From: Haemonchus contortus
Lineage: Eukaryota; Nematoda; Chromadorea; Rhabditida; Trichostrongylidae
Assembly (NCBI GenBank): GCA_000469685.2
Contig: LS997567.1
Span: forward strand, 43,500,275 to 43,564,274
DNA length: 64,000 nt
Direction: 5' to 3'
Shown here: positions 1 to 11,360 of the stretch, one piece after another
How positions within the stretch are numbered: the stretch's first letter is position 1
Layout of the letters: the number at the start of each line of letters is the position of its first letter
The notes under the pieces: model-generated
What the model was told of the DNA's origin: nothing
The model's input: the letters and a program-made list of their open reading frames with translations, nothing else
Database searches by the model: none
Made by a program: the position numbers and the translations under genes

Positions 1-418
1 ATGCGTGGCGGTTCCTGGTTGTGAGCTGATCCGCGGAGAAAGGCGTGCAGAGCAGTTGATCTTGAGTAGTTCCCATATTGGACCTCCCACGCATTCCATT
101 TGCATCCATGGCTGTAGTAGAAATGGAGTACGTACAGTACAGTAGTGCATACAGTAATTGCGCAAGTATAGAAGTTACTGCCTTTATTTCCAATGCAAGT
201 TTGGTCCCGAATTGAAATAAAAGGCTTGGTTGGCTTTGGCCAAATTCTATTCGGGATTTGGTCAGCCAAGTATGTTGCTGGAGGGGGAGACGTGCTTGCG
301 CGAAATAGTTTCTGAAGAACTCTGAAATAATATATATGTCTCTTCGATGTGGAATCCTATTGAGAGATACTGTAGGTGGGAGTAACTTTCAAATTATCAC
401 CAATATGCAGTCTTTCAG
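1..418. other. Intron or upstream DNA of the TOM1-like gene
   Basis: No exon could be supported here. A GAT-domain exon starting at 419 follows a clear TTTCAG acceptor, so most of this stretch is probably the preceding intron. The first 60 bases are GC-richer but show no convincing coding frame. The VHS domain and the first half of the GAT domain must lie left of the window. Confidence 0.5.
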
Positions 419-2048
419 ACGAGCTTCTCGTCATGAATGACGAATTCAATAGTGTATTCGAAAAGTACGATCGATTCATGACGAATCGAACCGGCGATGC
501 AACCAGCGATGCTGCTGCTGCTCCAGCTCAACAAGAAGTCGGAGATCTGATCGACGTGGGACAATCTGTGAAACCACTGGAGCACCAGCTAGCTGGAATG
601 AGTCAGTTTTGAGCCTCATTATGGTATATATTTATAGTGGCGACAGGGTTTATAGAGAGCCTATAAAGCAGCCTAAAATGAGATTGAGTACTCGATCGCG
701 ACTAGTAGTAGCAGGACGAGTTACACCATATTTTGATGTATTCAACTAAGCCAACCAAGTAACTGCTTTCAAAGGATGGAATGCTCTATTAGCTTGGGAG
801 GAACACGATCTGCGGAGAGTGTAGGTAGTAGTAGTGTGGCGCCATATGCCGTCCCTCTCACGTTCAGAAATACCTATAGTGATAGCGGATCTGTTCATAG
901 TTTTATAAATAAGTTGTTTACATTTCAGAGGTGACGTCGGCTTCAACTTCGGATGCCTACGCTGCCAACAGTGAACAGCAAGCACCTATTGGTATCGCTA
1001 CCGCGGTTAACAGTAAGGTAAGAATCCTCCATAGAATTTTGCTGAGGTAACCTTCACATGAGTGTCTGATAATTTTAGAATGGTGTCACCGAAGTCGAAG
1101 CAAAAGAGATGGAGAATTGGCTCGCTGCCCAAGGTGAGGTTTTGTTTTTGTAGCTCTTGAAGTAAAAAAATTAAAGGAAAAGATCTAAGGCCAGAGTAAT
1201 GGTTAGAAATGGTTGGATTTATGGGAAGAGCTGAATGCTGTGGAAGATATTGGAACAAAAAAGCAACGCCATTCGTTCTGTAGACGAATCCACCTAGTGT
1301 TTGCTAGATTATTTCTGTTAGTTTCTAGGGAGCTGCCCATTTCTGTACTTCCGATCGTTTTCTTCCTTCCGTTTTCCGATTTCTGCCCTTATTATTTTTA
1401 AGGCTTTCCTTCACTTGTAGATCATCTTTGCTAGTGTCTTCTAGTAGGCTTTCGAATTCGGATAGATTTGTGTTGTGAAAGCACGAGTAATGAGGGTTGT
1501 CGATGTGGAGCCTAGGTGGATCAGCCGTGTGTAATGTTTCTAAGACAATTAGAATTGAAGTGCAAAAGGTTATTTGAGCTTAAAAAAAGGAAGAGGGGCA
1601 CTCAGAGTTTCCGAGTAGGTTGTGGTTTACCTCGTTGTGGTGAGAACACCCTATCAACACCACACTGCTGACGTTTAGGCTCCATACCACTAATTGGCTG
1701 CTTTCATAGTCCGCGAGCGAGCGATCGCGCGAGCCGGCCGGGGGACTATTTGTCCGGCGGTATCGATCAAGAATCAGTTGTAAACAAGTTGCAAGCGCCG
1801 CCCCAATCGCTCGCTCGCGGGCCAAATCGTGGACTATGAAAGCAGCCAGTCAGATACCACAGGTCTTCTGTTCCTTTGGTCATCTGTCTGTTCCCCAAGG
1901 TTCCACGTGAATAAAGTTACCAAAAACCTGATACTTAGTGATAATAGTGTCCATAAAGATGTGTCAGTGTTTTTTCATGACTATTATTGTTCGATTTCCA
2001 GATAAGCCTGCAAATACTCCAAAGAAAACCGATGATGACAAATTGTAG
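419..2048 (+). CDS. TOM1: TOM1-like endosomal adaptor (GAT domain and C-terminus), 3' part of gene
   Basis: Four exons join in phase: 419-601, 929-1017, 1079-1133 and 2002-2048 (TAG stop). Seen in the sequence: the first exon gives the last GAT helix (ELLVMNDEFNSVFEKYDRF), then an Ala-rich linker, DLIDVG and QLAGM. Exon 3 gives EVEAKEMENWL, and the protein ends in PKKTDDDKL. Known of the family: human TOM1 has the same order (ELLIVND...ERF, DLIDMG, QLAGM, DIEQWL, KKTQEKDDD), where DLIDMG is clathrin-box-like. TOM1 proteins bind ubiquitin, Tollip and clathrin on endosomes and help sort ubiquitinated cargo. Codon phases agree at every junction. The VHS domain is outside the window. The gene converges with rhi-1, about 735 bp from stop to stop. 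Confidence 0.88.
1691..1853. mobile_element. MITE-like non-autonomous DNA transposon in the last TOM1 intron
   Basis: A 163-bp element has inverted ends: TGGCTGCTTTCATAGTCC near the left end and its perfect reverse complement near the right end. Inside these lie further inverted GC-rich blocks (GCGAGCGAGCGAT and its complement). The 7-base sequence ATACCAC occurs directly on both sides (1684-1690 and 1854-1860) and fits a target-site duplication. There is no coding capacity. The superfamily is unclear: a duplication of 7 bp could be a degraded 8-bp hAT-type or 9-bp Mutator-type one. Confidence 0.72.
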
Positions 2049-2783
2049 ACGCTTAAAAATGCCGTGCAACGCAGCAGTATGTATTTGATTTCGCCAAGTG
2101 CCCAAATAATAATTCCGTGTATATAAAATAATCAATCTGTGCTTAATTTCTCGTGATATTGTGTGGGTCTCTCTCTGTCCTATCTGTCTTCATCTTCTTC
2201 ACACTTATTATTTTTTTGGTACATTTACATTCACTATTTGTTTTCCATTTGTTGACCGTTAAATCCCCGTCTATACAATACCGCTGTCAACTGCTAGTCT
2301 TGCTATAATGCCCAGATTGTGAATTTTTGTCATACTGAAACGGACACGCAAATGAACTACAACATAAATGTTTACTGGTAACGCCTCACACAAACAAGTA
2401 AAAAAAATCGTCGGGAAAGAAGTGACATTGGCATTTAAAATTAGCCGGCGGCAAAAAAAATGAATAAAGGCGAAGATGACCGTTCCATGCATTTCAGTAA
2501 ATGAACACGATTGTAGCGATTTTACCAGATGAAAATATGAACACACAATTAAAACAAATCCATGGTGGACAAATGACATTGTGATAGAACACTAGAACTG
2601 ACCCCCTGGATGGCAATATCTGCTCAAACGATAGTTTCTCTTCAGAAAGTTAGAGAACCGTAAAATTTCGATATGAACCCTTATTACATCTGATAAAGAA
2701 AGCTATTAGAAGAGAAACCTCCGTTTAATCAGACATCCCAGGTGGTAGGAAAGTGAAGCAGACCTTTACGAATCGTGCAGTTT
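2049..2783. other. Intergenic spacer between convergent TOM1 and rhi-1
   Basis: AT-rich 3' flank shared by two converging genes. On the - strand an ATTAAA hexamer at 2729-2724, 55 bases after the rhi-1 stop, is a possible polyadenylation signal. On the + strand an AT-rich run near 2121-2135 follows the TOM1 stop. No gene seen. Confidence 0.5.
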
Positions 2784-5700
2784 TTACCAGTCTTTCGAGA
2801 TCTCCGTGGTCCATGACCATGTCAACCAGTCGTGGCCATCGTCATCAGTCATCTGTGACTTCACTTTATATTTGCCACGATGGAGCATACCTGAAAGTAG
2901 CGATCATAATGGTATACTGTAACGAGCTAGAACTTAAGGTTAGGTCCCCGAATCATCCTTTGGGCAAGTGAGGTAATTTGTGCAGTAGGCTTTGGTAGAA
3001 TGCAGTGGTTTGCATGGGGTGGGCGCTACAGTGGATCGATATCGTTCAGAATCAATAATTTGAGATCAAATCGAAAGCAGCGTCAGGATCATAAAACGAC
3101 ATGCAAGATTCTAAGTAGTCAACTATAACTGCGCCTAGGCGATTTTTTGAGTGAGACTGAGCCCAACTGATTGTTCGAGTCACCCTTACTGCTTGAACAT
3201 GATAAATCTAGACATACCGGAGGGAGCTTCTTCAACCGGGGTGGTATAGCTTTGGAGCTCCTTTTTCGGTGCATACGATCCAACCATAAAGTTCTCCTTC
3301 AAAACTTGCACTCCATGACGGCTCACTTTATGCACATACCTGAAGATAAGAGATCGCATGATAGAGGACTTTGAAACTTCGCAGAGTTCGTTATTCATTC
3401 TGCAACATGCATGCATGGGGGTGATCGATTGTAGTTAGTAATAGACGGGAGGAAATATTATTTATTCGTGGCTTCCCTAGTCAAGGACATCATTCAATGG
3501 CTGAGAAAGCAGAGGGTGATTTACAACTGGAAATGGGGAATAGCGGCCCCCAATAAAACAAAGGCATAGGTCGGGTGGTGAGGAATCATCTGTTCTTCTA
3601 AATGCATTACTAGTGATATTCTGTAAATGACATTTTTTCCGATACTTTAAGAGGGGCCAAAAAAATAATCCTCACTGAAGTCATCCCCGAATTACAAAGA
3701 GAAGCCACAAATCACATAGCATGGCCATTTCCCCCAAAATGACAACCCCGCTGAGAACATTTTTGACCCTGTTCTAAAAAATCAAAAAAAAACAACCCCG
3801 CTGAGAAAACTTTTGACCCTGATCTAAAAAACCACGGTAACCTGCACCAGAGGATCATGGAAGAACAGACCGTCTTTTATCAAATTACTAGTAACAGAAG
3901 CATATTCAGAGACTGTTGGTTACTGCACTTCGGTATTTCAAATTTTTTCTTAACGTTAATCAAAGCCAAAGAGTAAAACATACTTCAGACCGGTAACAAT
4001 CTCGCGTTGAACATAAAAATCAAAGCGAAGTCGGTATTGGCAGCCTTCCTTCATCCTGAAAGTCGCATCTCCCAATGCACCTAAAAAACAATTGGTGATT
4101 ACTTCAGCCTCTACTCGGATGTACCACTTCCTCACAAACAGACTGTACACAATCCAAGAATTTGAAGTTTGCGGTATATGTCGCCTCTGTACAACCACCC
4201 GTGTCTTCGCTTGCTGCCCTTAATATGGTCTTGTCTGACAAAATTTATCCCTCTGAGGCTTCGGCGAGTTAATAGGGACTGAATTACGATCACTCAGAAT
4301 GATTTGGGATCAAAATATATTAACCGAGAGCCACATAAATTTGGTTTCTGAAAGTCCGGAAATGGGCAACAGCTCCCTTCGATCAATTAGATAAGCAGTA
4401 ATGGCAAAATTTTATAGCGCCACAGCTACTAATAAACAATGATTAAATTTGCTAGCCGACATGCAGCAGTGAAAAACGGGTATATAGCGATCGGGATATA
4501 AGTCACAGTTTCGTAAGTTTGACCTCTGCATAATTGTAGGCTGCATGAGAGGAAGCTGTAGCCGATTTATAGATTTTCGGAAACATTTTGGTTAGCAATG
4601 AAACGCAGAAGGAAATTCTCCATCTCTATTTTGAGCTTGTTGGGACCCTTCTCTTCCCACTTTCATGAACCCGCTTATGAACTACTGGGTTGAGATGCTA
4701 ACCTGAAAAAGCTACAGGGAAGGTACTTCCAGTAACTGGTCCCCAAGAATATAGTGGATAGACGCTATGGCAGATTATTTCATTAATCTTTAGTGCCAAC
4801 CACTAAAAGAGTGTAATCAGAGCTGGGTGTCAATCTCCATTACTGCAAGACCCCGCCAGGAGGTCCGCCATACATAGAGGTCTTCAAATCGTAGCTATTT
4901 GACACTCAAAGAAGAAAAAACCAGCCGATAAACGAATTTCTCACCTGCATTATCTAGTTGCATTGTGACTTCTTCACGGCCAGGGACGAGTAACGTGATC
5001 GACTTGACAATAACAACTTTCGGATTTGAAGGGTCAACAATGATATCGGTTGGTGATGTACCGAGTAAGGTCGCTTTGTATTTTGCAAGGCTTTCATCAT
5101 CCTGAAAATCTTTTTTTTTTGATTTTCAGAAAAAAAAATTGGACTGTAGCCAATAATGGAATTCATCTCATCTGCATACGTTGATGAGAAGCAAGCGTGC
5201 GGTTGCATCACGCCACTATCTGAAAGTCTGATTTCTGCTGCATTTCGGCCACCCCATTAAATCACCCTCAGCTTGTAGACCTCTCTACGTTTGAATATTT
5301 ACTTTTTCGGGAATTAGTAATTGAATGCCAAACTCTTTCCACCCTCGTTAACGACAAAAACGGTTCAATGAAAACAAGGATGTGTCATAGTTTAAGTTTT
5401 GAAACAAAATTTCCGAGACATTTTGACAAACGATGACAAAGCAATCAGTAAAGTATGTTCGATGATTTCTTCAAGCGTCTCTAACAATAGGCAACATTAG
5501 GAAAAGCATGCATCATAAAACTTCTATTGTTATGTAGAAGCTATGAGCAAAAGTCTGATTCAAATATGGACTTTTCGGCTTGTACAAGGTGCAACTATAA
5601 TTGAATTGGCTGAAAAAGACTCGCGTAGCAAAAAACATGTAAGCGGCGCCATACCATAAAAGGTACTTGAAAATGTAGTCAAAATGGATTCGAGGTGAGA

Positions 5701-8371
5701 GTAGTAACGACAGAAATCTGCAAAGAAGAATTAACCAAGAGGCAACTGTCTGACACCACCACTGTTTACACATCACACACTTGGAGATCCAGGTTTGGGA
5801 AGGTCATGGAAAGGAAAAATAAGATCCCTAGATAGTAAGCATAGAAATTTAGTGTAAAAAATAGGGATAAAATGTGTTACTAATCAATGTCGCCCCCTGA
5901 TGCGCCCCACACTCGACTCCATTGTAGAATTGTGGTGGTTGTTTGAATGCGTGTGTAGCCTATACAAACGACTTTCGGTGGCCAGCCGATGTACAAGTCA
6001 GTGCTTTTATCCTCCCAGACGAGTCTAGTACCATTTAAACGACCCAGGAGGGATGGAAGGCTTGGTCCAATTAGGCGGACATCGATCCGGGATTCGAACC
6101 CGTGACTGTGCGTGTGAAAAGTGCGCCACTTGCCACTACACCACCTTCGCAGCGAATTTTGTCTACGGAAGAAAAGCCCATACTCTATATAGACCCGAAC
6201 AACAGAAGAATATCATGAAACGGACCATTATTCACATGTGATGTGATTTTTGACTGATTCCAAATTAATGAAAAAGGAAGGATTACAGTACATGGAATCT
6301 GATCTCAACGTACCCCTCCAGTAACCCTCCACTCGTACGCTTGCTTTTTATTTACATGCCTTTCGCATCACATAAATTACACCAAAAAAACTAAGCTAGA
6401 ATTCATTACTGCCTTTGCGTGCAAGGGTTCCAGGCAAAATAATGAATGGCCATGGAAGAGGCGAAACACCATCGGAAGTTGAAACAGAAATGATTTCGCC
6501 ATGATGGCCCTTCTTGGCATGATTTAGGTTTCCCAATTCGATGTGTCTTCGCTCGAATGGGTAAAAACTATGCAAGCGCTAGCGATGTATGCTATTCTAG
6601 CGGTAAAAAAAGTAGATAAAATAATAACGTCATTGGGATCTGGGAGAAAAAGCATGGGTACCATTAGAAATCACAAACACATGGGATTATCCTTATGAAT
6701 CATGGATTAGCTCAGAATGCTCTAAAAAGCTAGTCCAACCCTGAATTTCTGTTGACTGCAGAGCTACTTCAATTCGCCTGACGTTATTGCCCACCACTTT
6801 TCCTAATCTTATCAAACTCGCCACCTCTTGTTCGTTTCGTCCCAAAGGTCCCCGCCACTCGTTATTCTCCCTACTACAAGTAATCGTCAAAGAAGGTGAT
6901 TAGCCTAGAGTTCGAAAATCGGCCCTTTCATTCCATACAGGTAGAACCACCACTAGTTAGGATGCAGAGACTGGCAAAAATCTGAATTAGACCCCGTTCT
7001 CCAGAAACTTTGTTTATGACTGGCTTTAAAAACAGCATACTGAATACCTCACAAACTAAATTTTGGTGCTGAATAATTCCTCGTGTTTATATAAACTGAG
7101 TTTGTACACAGCTTCGTCTGCCTTCTTACTAATGCACCTTCCAGCCAAGAAATGAAGAACAAATTAGGAAAATTGGGTGAACTTCTGGTTGGAAGAGGTC
7201 TTCGATTAACTGCAATGAATCTCTTCCGCAGGATCGCAGTCATTGAGGATGTTGAAAGCAGATGAAAGCAAATAGAAAAAAAGTAATTTAATGATGCAAT
7301 CGGTTTGCCATGCATTACAGATGATGCGCATTTTGAAGATGCCCTTGACGGGTATGCTTCACGCAAGTGAAAGAAAGAAATCTCAGATAGATTAAGAATA
7401 GAGATAACGAAATGAAAACTTTGGGAAGTCTCGGCACTCAAAATCGAGGAAAAATTCAGTTAAATGATCACTTTCATGGAGAAAAATAATCAATTTCTGT
7501 AATTCACCTTAATGAAGATTCAAAAACGGAACCGTCTTTAAGCTCCAAATCAGGCTTTCAATCGCTAGTCATCCGGTCATACCAAAGGTTCTAAATAGGA
7601 GTTTCCAAAAAAAAAAGACGACAGAGGAAGACCTATCAGGAGAACGTTTCGGGAACGTTCAGCTGCTGATGTTTGAAGAAGGGGAGAAGTACGGTAAAAC
7701 ATGGTAATGCGAAATATTATATAACCTAGGATCCACCCTTCCCATCTAACACCCTTGAGCAGGACTAAACGAACACGAGCAAAAGAGGGAACCAAATACG
7801 GGATCGAAACCAATAAAAAACCCACCAAGTATTCAATCCTTATTGAACTTAGCCATCTCACTCGCTTCCTTTCTCAAAATAGCCACGTGGGAACCCATGA
7901 ATCAGATCACATGCTTCATGCCGATCGGGGCACCACCACAAAACGGGGCCTGTGACGCATCGTGAGAAAAAAAGGTCGGGTAACAAATAAAACACACAAA
8001 TGAAAACAGCTGCCTCTGGAAATTCTACCGGCGATCTCAAACTGTTACATGGAGCTTTGAGCATAAGCCCTAAATAATTGCAGAATAAGTTCTATGGAAG
8101 TCCACAACACCGTGAGCAAACAATTCACCTCCTACCTAAGCCATGAACAACATTTAAAGGATTAGGACTCTTTCCGAGCAAACAGAAGGCAGAAACAAAC
8201 ACATTAAATTCACATCTACTAACCTCATGCACAATTGAAAATTTCAAAATCGACGTTCAATCAACTTGCCTGATCTGCACTCAGAATTTCCGCCACCGTT
8301 TTCATCTCGGGTGCCTTATAATGAACTTCTGGATCTTCCTCTAAATTTTCCTCTGTAAACTCCTCGGCCAT
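2784..8371 (-). CDS. rhi-1: Rho GDP-dissociation inhibitor (RhoGDI), complete five-exon gene
   Basis: Exons on the - strand: 8371-8270, 5101-4945, 4080-3984, 3339-3218 and 2890-2784 (TAA). All phases agree and give 194 aa, close to the usual RhoGDI length of about 190-204. Seen: MAEEFTEENLEEDPEVHYKA at the N-terminus (regulatory arm, cf. VNYKPP), DDESLAKYKATLLG (Rho switch-binding arm), then the immunoglobulin-like domain with ENFMVGSYAPK and TPVEEAPSG, ending in TDDDGHDWLTWSW. Known of the family: RhoGDI extracts prenylated Rho, Rac and Cdc42 from membranes and holds them GDP-bound in the cytosol; the beta-sandwich takes the prenyl group. The first intron (3.2 kb) starts with GC (CAG|GCAAGT) instead of GT. 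A TTTTTAG acceptor lies two bases before the ATG, as at spliced-leader sites. Identity is secure. Confidence 0.95.
3742..3833. repeat. 50-bp tandem duplication in rhi-1 intron 3
   Basis: Two adjacent units begin with ACAACCCCGCTGAG at 3742 and 3792 and share the following TTTTGACCCTG..TCTAAAAAA. The second unit is slightly shorter and differs at a few bases. It lies in the intron between rhi-1 exons 3 and 4. Confidence 0.75.
5103..5130. repeat. Short palindrome built on the rhi-1 exon 2 acceptor
   Basis: CTGAAAATC, a run of T, then GATTTTCAG form a 9-bp inverted repeat. On the - strand the first arm is the GATTTTCAG acceptor used by rhi-1 exon 2; the second arm makes the same acceptor motif on the + strand. 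Probably chance in T-rich intron DNA. Confidence 0.5.
5890..6150 (-). mobile_element. tRNA-derived SINE-like element in rhi-1 intron 1
   Basis: On the - strand the head looks like a tRNA. A box A-like GGTGTAGTGGC (complement of 6132-6143) is followed by a perfect RNA polymerase III box B, GGTTCGAATCC (6100-6090), ending in CCCGGATCGATGTCCGCC. A tail of about 200 bases follows (TCTGGGAGGATAAAAGCACT...) that does not fold as tRNA. The head has no credible anticodon arm or intact acceptor stem, so a working tRNA is unlikely. This head-plus-tail layout is that of a tRNA-derived SINE. Copy number in the genome was not tested. Confidence 0.62.
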
Positions 8372-9150
8372 TGCTAAAAAAACTCCGAAAGTTATCGAAA
8401 AATCAATACGTAAACGATCATAAGCGATCCGTAGATAGCGAAAATGTTGAGCGAATAGAAGCACAACTGATTAGGACAATCAATGGTCTCGGAAAAGCCT
8501 AGCGCTAACTGGCCCTGATACGTCGGGACCAAAACTTGACGGCGAAACCTATTCCTTGCCGTTCCTCCTGACTACGAGGGCGGGACCAAAACCGGAATGC
8601 GAAAAAAGAAAGGACCTAATGTTCAGATGTTTCTATGAATTTGAGTGCGCGAGAAAGTGGCATGGTATTTGAGGAGTGAACCGAAGAAAACGAGGCCAGG
8701 TATTAGCATCGGGGAGGACAAATGATGACACGAGACGATGAGGTTGCGAGGAGGCACATCGACTCGCCATGGAACACTGACGACGAAAAACTACGGAAAT
8801 TAAGATTGGCAAGGTCGGTTAGTATGTGGATAGACGGACACCGAAGAACGCTATGGCATGGACGTGTTTTTCGGTATGGAATCCCCACTTAGAACCGCCT
8901 ACTCTTCCTCGCAAGCAGACGAACGGGTTTAGCGCCGTAAGGGGGGTTCAACAAAATGGCGACCTCATTAGTAATGCATAGCCGAGGAGCAATGAGGGTG
9001 AGTGGAAGGTTGCAGGGGTTCATTCCCGGAAGTAGCACAAAAAATCTAAAAATATGTGATTTTTGAAGAACTGCAAAATGCCTTATCATAACAAGAACTA
9101 TATAATAGTTAGTGTTACCGAATTTTGATTATTTTACTCAGTTATCATGG

Positions 9151-9235
9151 TCGTAATAGCAGGGATGCATTATCTTGCAGAAGATAATTGGTTACTAAAT
9201 AGAGCTAGCTGCACATTGCATCCCAGCTATTACGA
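9151..9235. repeat. Inverted repeat with 19-bp arms
   Basis: Left arm TCGTAATAGCAGGGATGCA (9151-9169) pairs with TGCATCCCAGCTATTACGA (9217-9235) with one mismatch, around a 47-base spacer. It could be a small snap-back element or the ends of a tiny MITE. No flanking duplication was identified. Confidence 0.7.
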
Positions 9236-9324
9236 AAAGGATGAAGCTATAGAATTGCGTTAGTGTTCAATGAGATTTTTCAGATCCTGTCCCAGATGTG
9301 AAGACGATTTCTGCAGAGAGCGGG

Positions 9325-9338
9325 CGGGAACGTTCCCG
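9325..9338. repeat. 14-bp perfect palindrome
   Basis: CGGGAACGTTCCCG reads the same on both strands. A related GAACGTTTCGGGAACGTTC cluster lies near 7641-7660. It resembles a dyad binding site, but no factor can be assigned. Confidence 0.35.
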
Positions 9339-11328
9339 AGCAAGAGGGGGGCAAAAAAATGGTGCACCGTTTCGTGCGCGACACATGACTTATGGTGGGG
9401 CGCAGAGGTATTAATTACCTGGCTTTCCCCCCTAAACACTTGGACGAGCGATTAAGGAAAAGGCCGCGGGGTACCTTTTCCCCCAAACACCCTTCCGAAT
9501 AGAACAAGTGCGGGGGCACTGTGCAAACCAGTTGATATTCGTTGACCAGCTCACATGTGCAGGCCATATGCATCAGTAAAAGAAGGGCAGTGCTTAGGGC
9601 GAGAGACGTCCACACTGCCAAGAGACAGTCGTAAAACCATGAACTGTTGCGACGTGTTGCATGACGTGATGAAAATAGCACTGGGGATAGAATCGTAGAC
9701 ATCGCGGGGGGCTTCTGGTGGGTGGTAGAACAGCAACCGAAAGGAGGAGAATACTTCTTGGATGCCTGATCATGGATTGGCAGGGAGGGAGCAACGGAAA
9801 TGACGGCGAGCGTTGCGATAGGACATGGCGAAACAAAGAACACAGGCTGGCCAAACGCGATGGTGGTGACTCATCAACAACGAAGTTCCTCGAAACAGTT
9901 TGAAACCGAACGGCTTGGGGGAGGGGACAAGAAGAAAAGCCGAGAACTAGCTATCAGTGGATTCAGAAGGAGAATCATCGCCACTGCCCGGGTGTGTTGA
10001 GCATTCGACGGGGTCGATGGGGGCAAGCTCTCGGAGTACTATGACGGCAGTTTGGACGTTAGAAGAACTTTACGGCCACTTTTTTCTCGTTTAATAGTCT
10101 CAGAAAAAAATGCCAGAAAAAATGATCAATGAGAAAGCCATAATCCCCCGTCGCCGGTTATACAAACACGAACCCCATGCCCTGGTAGCATACAGCAAGC
10201 AACCGTAAATCAACCAGTCATAATTCATTAACCTCCAGCACCTCCGACAAGAAAGTTAAGCAGTAGAGACATAATTACTCTTACTAGTGGGCAAAAAGTC
10301 CTTCAAAAATAATCGCTAGCATTCGATGATTCACCACACAGTTTAAAAACGAGCTATCGCAAAACCAAAAGTAAAAACATTGGCAAAGAATAACCAGTAA
10401 TCACCGCTAGAAAAAAAAGATCAGGACGATATACACAAAGAATGAATGTGATCCACCTAACCAAAACCAATCCAAGGGGAATAGGACCGGGAAATCCGAG
10501 AGGAGGTGCTACAACGGCAGCCCTTTCTCAAATTTCGTGAGGAGAATAGAGAAATAGGACATTCTCATAAGTTACGACCACAATACCATAAAGATCATCC
10601 CCAAATGCGATAACAATCAAAGGTGATACGCAATCTCCACCCTTTAAAAGTCGTGGTGGGACCCGTGGCACTACGACGTGTACGGTCTGTGGTGTGCAGT
10701 GATAGTAGTCCGCCTGCCTTGCGGATAAACAGCCCTGCTTTAACTAGAGAGCGGAGATAACAATAACCACGAAGTCTTTCTTGGGGAGGTGCTGAGTGAC
10801 AAAATTTGGCATAGGCAAACGGTCGATGACAGAGTAACCTTTTTCGATGGCGCTCTTGAAGTAATTGCGAAATTCTTAGTTCACATGTACTCGACAAAGA
10901 CAGCTCATGCCACGTGTGGCCCGGCCACGGATATGGATATGGCATAGAGAGGAACAATGGGTGGGAAAAAGCAACAAAAGTCGATGAAGTGAATGAAATA
11001 AAGGCATGAACAACGGACCACAATTCGAAGAGATAGAGGCGCGCGCGGGGTAGAGACCAATCCAGCGTACGCGCGCGCGTTTGCGGCGCGTGCTAAAGAA
11101 ATGGCGGCCGGCTACTATAATTGGACGCCAGGGCAGAAAGCTTCTAAGGGAGAGTTCAAATGGGAAGAACTTAAAAATACCAAGCTTTTCTTGGGGCTAT
11201 CTCAATGCAAATAATAGGTTCAAGGTTAGATGCTGCCCCATGTTTATCCAAATCTGGGGTATAAGTAAATTCAGCCAAAATTACGAAATACGGCTACCAG
11301 TAGACATTATCCCGGTGGAAATGTTGAA

Positions 11329-11360
11329 TTAGCCTATACTCTCTAGAGTGTATAGGCTAA
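11329..11360. repeat. 32-bp near-perfect palindrome
   Basis: TTAGCCTATACTCTCT followed directly by AGAGTGTATAGGCTAA; the halves are reverse complements apart from one position. There is no spacer, so it would form a cruciform or hairpin without a loop. Confidence 0.75.

Noticed and set aside
9415..11023. Two 142-codon - strand open frames (9843-9415 and 11023-10595) plus overlapping frames on the + strand
   Set aside because: The region has a more balanced base composition, so stops are rarer in all frames. No frame stands out, no motif is recognised, and no splice sites connect them.
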